Source: Symsagittifera roscoffensis (lineage: Eukaryota; Xenacoelomorpha; Acoela; Convolutidae). From it: a stretch of DNA of 64,000 bases. Made by a program: the position numbers and the translations under genes. Of the stretch, positions 36,111 through 45,300 are shown one piece after another. The stretch's first letter is position 1, and each line of letters opens with the position of its first letter. The DNA is taken from positions 16,505,018 through 16,569,017 of the forward strand of contig NC_087067.1 of NCBI RefSeq assembly GCF_963678635.1, written 5' to 3'. A model generated the notes under the pieces. The model was given only the letters and a program-made list of their open reading frames with translations. It did no database searches and was not told the origin of the DNA.

Positions 36111-37027
36111 TGTAACATTCGCCCGGAAGATACATATCGACGGATAACAAAACTAAGTCTTAAGACGACTGGCTAGCGTCTAAACAGAGCTTTGCATGTT
36201 TTTCACCGTCTCTACCAAGCCAGTACTTTTCGGTGGTCTTTTCCAACATCGGGTCGACAAAAACGTTACTATTCTCCGGCTTCGACCAGAACGCTCAAAT
36301 TAACTGAAATACATGCAAAAATAGTGAGCTCATGGCTGGGTCTCAGTATCCCAGACCACGAGGTCACTCCTAAAAACAGGGCTACTACTTATTATATTAC
36401 TATTGTTTTTGTTCAGTAGATAAAAATCATCATCTCCATCGAAGATGGATCAACCATTTCCCCCCCTCTTCTAGCTCCTCATTCTTGTCAAAACGAATTA
36501 AGATCTTAATTAAATTCAAGTCAGGACATGACGGGATGCTAAAATTTTATCAGAGTTAATAAAAGTCTCCGTCCCGAGACCCTTCCGGTTTCTTGAATCC
36601 GCCGAATCAAGCTCCTTAATCTCAAGTTCACGATAACTCGGAAGGCTGGTTTTCACCCTTCACCGTTGTTCGCAACGGCCTTGCAACTATTGTAGCAGCA
36701 CAATAGTTGCAACTCGGAACGCTCTCTGCTATTCTGTAGTTCGTTGTCGTTTTTCAATCTCGATTTTCGTACTGTTCGCAATCGCAGATAAAAGTTGTTC
36801 TGTTTTTTCACTCATTTTCTGCTAAAATGGCCGTTTCTGTCAGAAATGTTACGTCATCACTTCGAAAATTTAAAATTTTAAAATACGGGAATATCTTGAC
36901 CTTCACCGTTCTGCCAATCATCCGAATAACGTCGTTAATCCTTCAAAACCATTAACTCGGAAGGTTCACTGCTAAAATCCCGAATTCTGCAGAGACTGCA
37001 TTTTGGCCATTCTGGTCGAATGTCACA
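36111..37027 (-). repeat. 3' LTR of the giant element (917 bp)
   Basis: The minus strand starts TGTGACATTCGACCAGAATG and ends GGGCGAATGTTACA. Compared with the 5' LTR I find about five substitutions, a few one-base indels and one 6-base indel. Contains the conserved hairpin TTGCAACTATTGT-loop-ACAATAGTTGCAA (36681-36712). Confidence 0.95.
36681..36712. promoter_or_regulatory. LTR hairpin (13-bp stem, 6-base loop)
   Basis: TTGCAACTATTGT pairs with ACAATAGTTGCAA around a short loop. The same hairpin is present at 60324-60355 and 63027-63058, where the loop differs but the stem is kept. A second, 6-bp hairpin (CCGTTG-TTCG-CAACGG) lies directly beside it. Possibly part of the LTR's RNA or promoter structure. 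Confidence 0.75.
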
Positions 37028-37040
37028 TACTCCCCGGACA
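37028..37040 (-). other. Polypurine tract next to the 3' LTR
   Basis: The minus strand reads TGTCCGGGGAGTA immediately before the LTR's TGTGAC. A G/A run abutting the 3' LTR is the standard primer site for plus-strand DNA synthesis. The 12-mer TGTCCGGGGAGT recurs inside the element. Confidence 0.6.
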
Positions 37041-37842
37041 GTCCGGTCAATGTCCTCATTGAATCGCGCAATGTTCATAAAATGGTTACAGTGCCTTCGA
37101 ACAGAATTTACAAAATGCACGGAATTACTTTTATCCACGTCATATCAACTCACTGCAGAATATAAATGGCATCATACTACATCACTATAGCCTTCAAATT
37201 CTTTCATTAATCTGCACATTGAGAATATGACCTAAGATAAAACATGTTTTCTGACTTCCAGTGTCTATGTCCCGATTAAAACTTTTTCTCTTAGATTTAA
37301 AAGTTGTTGGCTTGCAGGACAGTCCTGCCAACCAACAAGCTAAAATTATCCTACTATGCTCCTTCCCTTCGGAAATTATGCTTGTTTATTGTCCTGAATA
37401 TTAAAACTAAGAAACTTTGTGGTTAGAAAGAACAATGTAACAACCTCCCTCTTCAAGAGATTACTCAAGTCTTTCATGTCACCACAAAGTGATCAGTTTT
37501 CCTAAGTGATTAAAAACAATCATGCAGGCTGGAATATTTAAATATACTCTTCTCTTAAGCCTTTCTAAATAAATAATGAGTGTCTCTAAAGCCACTTCTG
37601 CTAAAATCAAAATGCAAATTTATAAATGCAACAATTTCAGAACTCAACAAAATGTTTCAGTTTTCAATTACAACTTGGTTGCTTGGTTTCTCACTTGAGT
37701 TTTTCACACACAAAACAATTCTGAGTTTTAACTTTTCTGCATCATTCCTTTGTTCTCTTCTTTTTTCGTCGTTTAGAAGTTCTAAAACTTCTAAATTCTT
37801 CTAATTTTTTTTCTTGTTGCCTCTTGTTTTCTCGACCATTCA
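37041..37842 (-). other. 3' untranslated region of the giant element
   Basis: About 800 bases between the ORF5 stop and the polypurine tract. AT-richer than the ORFs, no coding frame on the element's strand and no motif that I recognise. Confidence 0.6.
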
Positions 37843-40800
37843 TCAATATTCCATTTCCTCCTCCTGCGATGCTGACTCCGCACTTTCGGTTTCCGTGTCT
37901 TGTAGCACGTCGTTGACTATCCTGACGCTGTTGGAAGCCGTCCTCCAACACTTCTGCTCTTCTACCCTCTGTTTACAACAAGGTAGGGGATCCACGTTGG
38001 ATTCTCTGTTTCTGCAGAAGCTGTTGTGGAGACACAACGTCACGTTTCTCTCTAGATCTTCTTTCAGCATCTCTGCTTTCTCATTTCCACTACGCTCACT
38101 CGTTCTGGAAATTCTTTTCACAGCGGTGGTCACTGCATTCCGATGAGTCACAAAAGCTCGCTTGAAAGCTCCTGCCCCAATGTCCAGCTGATATTCACTG
38201 TACACTCTGCCATGTTTCGACATATGCTTTTTCGCATACTCGTACAACCACGCAGTCATGTTAGCTCTGAACCATGGCATCAATCGTTTCCTCGCCCATA
38301 TCTTCTTCACTTCCATCGGAATATTCAGAACTTTACACATTGTCTCAAAAAGATCTAAATCTTTTAGACAATCCAATTTCTGCAATTGTTCTCTCGTCGG
38401 TGCCTCCTGTCTATTGTTTCCTCTCACGTGAGCTTCCAGCCATCGTATCGCCATCATAACTCCCACTATCACTATTGTTACGGGCTGTGATGAATCTGGT
38501 AAACCCATGGAGAGCAGCTCTCCAGAGTCCCAGATCAACATCAGATTACTACGCTTCGGATACCACCAGGTCTGCAGCAAGCAGTGGCAAGGAAACTCAT
38601 CATGCGTCAACATGATGCTCCTCCAATTACGTTTTCCCGAAGCTTCCAGCAATGGTTCCACTTCCATCATCACTCGGTGGATTTCATCATTCTCATCTAC
38701 TGCATTGTAATCTGTGACAGTTGATCCTTTCTGCCTCTGTTTTTCAAAGTCACTGAAGTTCCCGCTTACATATCCCATGAACTTCTTTCCCAATATTGAC
38801 TCCAACTCTTCTTTGGTTCTCTCTGGAACTGCTGAGAAAATCTTACACAGTAACTCGTAAGACTTTTCAGACATTCTTGCCAACCTCACGCACTTCGGCA
38901 CTGAAAAGGCTTGATCCACAATCGCTCTTGTACTCTTCACGTCCACAGCTACGAAATGTACAGGATACCTGCTCTTGCACATTGGAGCCAACGTTGAACC
39001 TACCAAATATCGTGCTCCTGCTGGTCTACAATAAGTTTCGCTGTGTCTGATGTTCATTTCTGTTTCGATTGCCTCCCTCCATTTTCCTATGTACTTCTGC
39101 TCAGTCTGCAGAACTCCTGGGAATACTTCTACGCTGACGGCTGTGACCATCTCATGTTTCTGTTCTAGATTCAATAGTGACTCTAAAGAACCAAACATGC
39201 TGTAGAATCCTAGTGCAGTCACTAGATTCACATCAGTTCCTCCATGGCAATCTGCTATCAGTTCCGTTTCCGTTCTTGCTTTCATCACTACATTTCCAAA
39301 CAATACCGTCAATTGCTTATGTTGCTTCTCCAGGGTTTTCACACAGTCTAAACTTCCACAAACGTGACCCTCCAGTCCACAGACTTCCGCCAGACAGCTA
39401 CCAGGTTTTACCCAGTCTTCTGGTCCCCAGCCAGGCAACTCCACTTTATCTTCTCCGTTGCACTTAGAGGCTGTTATCATCACATTATACATGATGTTAA
39501 GGTCACGCAGGTTACAGTCTGCACTCAGTTCCCTCTGTACTTCTTGTGTCGCACGTAATATTGAGTCAGCATTGGGACTAGGACACCATGATGGCCTCAT
39601 CAATTCCCACACTGTCATCAAGCTCGTTCTCAGTACTTCATCTGAGAATCCCAACCCAAACTCCACTCTCTTGTCGGATTTTGGTACTGAAGGTGCAGTC
39701 ACCTCTTCTTCCAAGACCAGTCCCAATTTAGCCTGTGGATTGTTAACGCTCTTGATCGTTACAATTCTGGACGTCCAGAACCTTAGTAACACCGCCTGCT
39801 CATAATCAAAGAAGCAATCACGTATGTCTTCACTCAGGAAAGGATTGTACGCTATCCCTATGATCCCAGATACGTAGCTATATGACTTCTTCTTGATCGG
39901 TCCACAGTATTCACTGGACTTCGGCAATGCTCCCATAGATTCTTTAGTGAGTCTCAGCTCCTTGTTTGAGAACCTCCTGATCTCATCTATCTTTTTCATG
40001 GGTTCCAGTTCTTCAGGTTCTTTCATGTTCACCCTCATCGGTTTACTTTGCTGCATGTCCAGCAATGCCAGCAAGAACAAGGCTTTCGTTCGTTCATCGC
40101 CTTCCCTCAACATTTTAACACAACTGTTCAGTGCAGGTACTGAAATCTGCTCTATCAGGAATCGAATGAAACAGAGAGCATCTCTCCGCTTCGCACATGC
40201 TACTGCTGCTCCCTCCTGGACTATCAGATCCCTCAGATTCGTCACAAGGAACACCTTTTCCTCTTTTGACCTCTTTCTTTCTTCTGAGTCGTATTCTTCG
40301 CGAGTCAGTCCCATCATGCACCAGGTGAACCTGAGTTGTAGCTCTGTCCTTACGTAAGGTACTGCCACGAGAGCATGTATTCTCGGCGTAGTCCTCATTT
40401 CTTCTTCGAAGTACCTCAATACTACTGCTTTCCATGGAAGGCTCACCAACTGCTCGATCGTCTCCGCCTGTACGTCAGACGACGCCAAAGTTCCGTACGC
40501 CTTCTGCTTGAGAGTGGTGCCTTGCAACATTGTTTCCAGATAACCCTCCATGGCTTTTTCTTCTTCCAGGGCCATTACATGCCCTCTAGCCGAGTTTCGG
40601 TATTCCAACATCTCCATGTATCCACCGGTGGGTTCATCTATCGACACTGTCTCAGACACTGTTAGTCTGTTGTATTCCACTGGTGTTAGTTGTCCTGCAA
40701 CACTTCCCTTTCCATGATTCATGGGAGATGGCTTGAAGTCCCTCATTTTACTCTCTCCACATTGACTGAGTATTTCCATTTCTAAAGTCGCTCCAGTCAG

Positions 40801-42306
40801 AGTGCGGTCACTCCTTTTGGATTTATAACCGGTTGACTTTATTCCCGCCATGAGAATGGGTGGCACCATCGCTATATCAGTTAATATTCTATCTGTGCCA
40901 GACAATCGATAATCACCTTGCCCCAAATCCATGACTTCCTCGACTCGTTTTCTCTTCGCTGAGTTACCAGCTTTCATCGATATTTCCGAATCTACTTTCG
41001 TCTTTCCAATCCTCCTCGGCATCACTCTGCTGCCTAACTTCATTTTCATCGCGTTAATTTTATCAATCACCATTTTCGATCGTATCGTCCCTCTCCTGGT
41101 TCTTGACAGATACACCACCTCTCCTTCATCGTCCTGCGGTGTCATCTTGATGGGAGAATTCGCTTCACTCTCATCAGTGGCTGAGTCGATCAATAACTCA
41201 CTCAGTCTCCCTTCACACTCATCAAGCTTGTCAAGTACTTCTCTCATCAAGGGTTGATTGAGACCTGTTTTGAGAATGGACTGGGTCCCATAGCTCTGAA
41301 TCACAGTCCAGACTTCTTCCATGAACGCCACTCTGTCCAGCTTACATCCTGTCCTACTCTCGTGGTCTCGGTGATGTACTTCCCATTCTTCTTCGGGTAG
41401 CGTTCCCAAGAAAGGTACTCTGGCTGAGGCCTCTATTCTTCTCCTCCGAGGTGATTCCATGAGGATTCTCTGATCGTTATATCTTGAATTGCCAGGAGAG
41501 CTGCTCTCCGGCAAATTCCGTTTCATTTCCATAAAGGCTGACGGAGGCTCCAGTGTCGAGGTGCCCTCATCCAGCTCAGTCGTTTCCAACGTATCCGCAT
41601 TGTTTTCAAGATCACTGAAGATGTTGAAATCCAGGCTGGAGGTTCCTCCTATCGATGCCCTGTCGTCTTCCCCACCAGCTTGATCTTGTTGCATGGGTTC
41701 TTCAGTCTGACGGCTTCCACCCTGTCCATCACCTCCTTCTGACTTGTCTCTATTCGAGTCCGATGGTCCTTGTTCGTCTTTGTCGGCTTCTTCCTGGAAT
41801 CTCGGTATGAGCAATGTACCAGCCGATTTATCTTCCTCTTCACCATGGACCACTCTGATTTCTTCGCAGCCAAAGGGTGCTAGGAAGATTCTCGTCTGCA
41901 ATACTCCCGCAACTTTCATTTCTTTTCTCACACTGGTCAGGATTACTGAGGCTTCAGGCAATTCAGTCCTGCCTCTCATCCTCATTGGAGCTAAGCCTAG
42001 TGCCTCCCATTCCTCATCAAATCTTCCAGGCTTGGGAGTAGCAGCGTTGCTTATTCGCCTTCTCGTCGCTTGATCCGTGTACGCAAATCGTGTGTACTGT
42101 AACACGGCGGCATTTCTCCCCACGAAATATGGATCCATCGTCGCCGAGAAATTCCCTACTCTCCTTTCATTAGTTTCGAATGCTCTCAACCTAGGAGTTT
42201 GTACTACGGAGACTGCTCCGAGCAACATCCTTCTTATCAGAGGGAATTCAGGGATTGCTTCCGGTAGCTTCTTGTAATCGCCCCAGTCCTTCGTCTCTTC
42301 TCTCAC
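37843..42306 (-). CDS. ORF5 of the giant element: 1,487-residue orphan protein
   Basis: Open from a GTG at 42306 (no ATG until residue 27, at 42228) to TGA. The frame is open upstream as far as 42345, overlapping ORF4 by 43 bases in the -1 frame. Expression may therefore need frameshifting, re-initiation or splicing; the overlap contains a strong donor-like AAG|GTGAGA. Residues 1-450 are acidic, Ser/Glu-rich and probably disordered, with a basic patch (AKRKRVEEV). Residues about 560-1400 look globular and helical with scattered Trp/Cys. The segment LPDSSQPVTIVIVGVMMA resembles the second domain of ORF4. The C-terminus is Cys-rich (CLHNSFCRNRESN, LPCCKQR) then acidic. No known domain recognised. 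Uninterrupted length in a young element implies it is maintained for function. Confidence 0.8.
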   Translation of the reverse strand: MREETKDWGDYKKLPEAIPEFPLIRRMLLGAVSVVQTPRLRAFETNERRVGNFSATMDPYFVGRNAAVLQYTRFAYTDQATRRRISNAATPKPGRFDEEWEALGLAPMRMRGRTELPEASVILTSVRKEMKVAGVLQTRIFLAPFGCEEIRVVHGEEEDKSAGTLLIPRFQEEADKDEQGPSDSNRDKSEGGDGQGGSRQTEEPMQQDQAGGEDDRASIGGTSSLDFNIFSDLENNADTLETTELDEGTSTLEPPSAFMEMKRNLPESSSPGNSRYNDQRILMESPRRRRIEASARVPFLGTLPEEEWEVHHRDHESRTGCKLDRVAFMEEVWTVIQSYGTQSILKTGLNQPLMREVLDKLDECEGRLSELLIDSATDESEANSPIKMTPQDDEGEVVYLSRTRRGTIRSKMVIDKINAMKMKLGSRVMPRRIGKTKVDSEISMKAGNSAKRKRVEEVMDLGQGDYRLSGTDRILTDIAMVPPILMAGIKSTGYKSKRSDRTLTGATLEMEILSQCGESKMRDFKPSPMNHGKGSVAGQLTPVEYNRLTVSETVSIDEPTGGYMEMLEYRNSARGHVMALEEEKAMEGYLETMLQGTTLKQKAYGTLASSDVQAETIEQLVSLPWKAVVLRYFEEEMRTTPRIHALVAVPYVRTELQLRFTWCMMGLTREEYDSEERKRSKEEKVFLVTNLRDLIVQEGAAVACAKRRDALCFIRFLIEQISVPALNSCVKMLREGDERTKALFLLALLDMQQSKPMRVNMKEPEELEPMKKIDEIRRFSNKELRLTKESMGALPKSSEYCGPIKKKSYSYVSGIIGIAYNPFLSEDIRDCFFDYEQAVLLRFWTSRIVTIKSVNNPQAKLGLVLEEEVTAPSVPKSDKRVEFGLGFSDEVLRTSLMTVWELMRPSWCPSPNADSILRATQEVQRELSADCNLRDLNIMYNVMITASKCNGEDKVELPGWGPEDWVKPGSCLAEVCGLEGHVCGSLDCVKTLEKQHKQLTVLFGNVVMKARTETELIADCHGGTDVNLVTALGFYSMFGSLESLLNLEQKHEMVTAVSVEVFPGVLQTEQKYIGKWREAIETEMNIRHSETYCRPAGARYLVGSTLAPMCKSRYPVHFVAVDVKSTRAIVDQAFSVPKCVRLARMSEKSYELLCKIFSAVPERTKEELESILGKKFMGYVSGNFSDFEKQRQKGSTVTDYNAVDENDEIHRVMMEVEPLLEASGKRNWRSIMLTHDEFPCHCLLQTWWYPKRSNLMLIWDSGELLSMGLPDSSQPVTIVIVGVMMAIRWLEAHVRGNNRQEAPTREQLQKLDCLKDLDLFETMCKVLNIPMEVKKIWARKRLMPWFRANMTAWLYEYAKKHMSKHGRVYSEYQLDIGAGAFKRAFVTHRNAVTTAVKRISRTSERSGNEKAEMLKEDLERNVTLCLHNSFCRNRESNVDPLPCCKQRVEEQKCWRTASNSVRIVNDVLQDTETESAESASQEEEMEY

Positions 42307-45300
42307 CTTGTGATATGCTGCTGTGAGACGAGCACTCTGGTTATTTCACCATTCGTTTTGTCGTAGGGCCTCAGATTCCCAAGCTTTGGAAACACCTCGA
42401 TGTGTCCTCTCTCTACTTCTCCCATGCGGTCGCAGAAGTGATCGTCAAAATTGATGACTGTCATTTCCGGCTCCGCTATTTTCGCAAACAACAGATCTTC
42501 ACTCATGAGCTCCCGCAGTGCCTGCTGCTCACACCAGTTCAGTGTACTACCGTCCACCGCCGATATGAGGTTCAGGTGCAGCACCGACCTCCTATATGCT
42601 TCCACTTTAACGTCAGGGAACGCAAAGGTGACTGCTGGTCCATAGATCACTGTCACGAACTCCGTGACTCCTCTGATCAGCGCCAAGGGATCAGTCCTCA
42701 TAGCTAAGCTCAAATCTGTTAATAGCGGCATGCCTCCAACATGTCGTCTAACCTCTTCTTCTTTTCCAATTGTCTCGTCCTCTCCTGTTCCAAAGCGATT
42801 TTGCTGCAAGAGATACTGGATCAGAGTGTGTCTCAGGTCTCTTATTTTGTTCCACGAGTCCGTGGATTTCTGCATATCCAGATTCCTCACTTTCTCTTTC
42901 ATCTGCTCTGGACAACGTGTCAGTTTCATTAGTCCTGCCAAGTTTCCGTGGGTTATTGCGATCAATGTCAGAAGTCCATCTAGTCTCAGGTTCTGTATTC
43001 CATCCGTAAGCAGTATCGCCGGTCCTTTCACGAAATTCTCCGCTCCAAATGTCACGAACAAGGCTATTAATTCCACTATAGATACTTTCACTACTGCTTG
43101 GAGGAATTCTTTTATCAAATAGTGCGAGACTTTCGGGTAGACTCTTGCCAAGAAGGACGCGGTCCATCCGGCTCCCAACCCTTCTAGCATGCTGTCTGTC
43201 CTTTCAAATCCCTCCTGTCCTTTCACTTCCTGGGTCCAGAAGGTTTCCAGAGTAACTTGACACATTCTGTTCACGAACTCCGCGGTCTTTTCTCCGGCAT
43301 TTTCCGCCAGATTCACCTCCTTCAACAAGTAGGCGTGTATCCTAGTGATCATCACTGGGCCTTGCTGGAAAGCATCAGCACCCAATGCCGCTACCCTAGG
43401 ACTCAGGTGTAGCCACTGGTTTGCTTCCGGCTTGGTTCTCAGAACCATCGCCTCCAGTTGAGCTCTGGTCTCCAGTGAATTCTTTCTCCTCGTGCCTTCA
43501 CTCGCCACTTCCATTGCTCGGAACCACAAATCGTTGGACACTGCCGTGATCACTCGATGGTCATCATCTATTCCTGGTTTCAATTTGAGTTGCCGACTGA
43601 AGTTGGACAGCTCCAACCCCAGCACCTCGTCCAACACCAACATGTGCAGCGCGTGGTCCTTAAATCCTCTCATCGCGTTTGAGATATCTGACCATACTGC
43701 AGGCAATTCAGCCTTGAGTGGCCTCAGGTTCTCCACTTCTATCATGCGATTCGGGGCTGATATGATCACATCATATTTTCCTTCCGAAAGTAAGGCTACC
43801 ATCGCATACACAAATTTCAGTCCATCCGGGAGATGTGCATATCCCGGAGACAACGCAAATACTACTCTCAACGTCACTTTGTTGAATGATCCCTCCTTCG
43901 TCGCATCCACCACTTCACCCATCGACTCCAGGATGTCTTTTATCGCTGGCCATACTGCGTTTTCTGCTGTTGCAGGATCTCTGAGCCTGCTCAGAAAACC
44001 TCTACTATGTAGATGGTTATTGATACCAGCAAACACAATCGTTATCGGGTTCATTTCTGTCTGTCTTTGTACCCCTATAGCCAATGACACTGATTGCAAT
44101 AGGTCTAGGTCAACTGCGGCCAGCATTATGACGTCCGGCCAAAACAAAGACTTAGAGGTGTACACGAACTCTGAATTCGCTACTACCATGATCTTGGCCT
44201 TTCTCATCTCTGCTTTGTCGTAGGCGGCGAAGATGCTCTCATCTTTCTTTATTGCTGTCAATCCGCCATATCTCTCAGCATCACCATCTTGGTTCACTAG
44301 TTTCGGATACACTCTCTCCTTCACATGACCAGGTGGTGTCGTCAGTTGCCTGAATATCTTCACGTGTTGTCCAATCGGCGCTCTCGCCGTCAGGAATCTT
44401 CTTGGCCTTTCCTCACGATTCCTCCCCTCATGGTTCAATCTGACATCCTGCAACGGTCTTGCATTCACAGGTCCCATTGTGTTGTTGGAGGGCAGTCCCT
44501 CCAAGTCAGCAAATCTTAAGGCTGTCGTGGAGCTGAAATTTATGCTGGCGGCTATCAACCAGTCTACGCCGGTTATTGAGTACAATCTGCTGACGGATAG
44601 CGTCGCTCCATTCAGCATCCTCCTTGCATCTTCAATGAAGCTTACTTTCTGCAGGTCCAGCTTCATCAGTTCTTCCTTGTATATGTGCCAGGGAGACGGC
44701 ATGGGTCTAGACCATAACAATGAGCCTCTGTTCGGTCTCTCCTCTCGACTGGTACTCGTTGTCTCCGATCTAGTGTCTGATCTAGACGTGCCTGCTACTC
44801 CTTCATTTGGTTGGTTGACGGGTCCTATCCTTCTCCTAGGATTAATGGTCCTCCTCATCGGTGCTTCTCCCAACCGATCCTGCACGTCTGTTCTTCGACC
44901 TGGTTCGCTGGAGCTTTGTTGCCGGTAATTTATTGCGGCTGGGACTGTACCCAAACGCGTTTCCAGGTTAGGAGGCATAAAGGTAGTGATCACCGTATCA
45001 TTCACCGTTCCCTCTTCCTTCAGTACTCCTGTGTCAGAGAGTTCTGCTTCCAACTCATCCAACCGTTCTTGGAAGACTCGATTCAACCAAGCTTGTCCCT
45101 CGATTGTGTCAAAGTGGATGCCATCCGAAGTCAGTCTGGCTTGCTCCATGGCTCTCAATTCGTGTTCAATGTCCATAAGGATCATTCTTCCGGCATTTCG
45201 ATTTGCTAGGTTTCTTAAGATGTTGTTCCATCTCATGACTCCCTCGTTGTGCCTTCTTCCTGATGCTGTCAGGCTTCTTGCGTTCATTGGCACCGTGCAA

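Noticed and set aside
36192-36419. Open frame seen in all LTR copies (also 59833-60015 and 63305-63523 in the other orientation)
   Set aside because: It recurs because the LTRs are homologous. It is antisense to the element, length varies between copies through indels, and no motif supports a protein.
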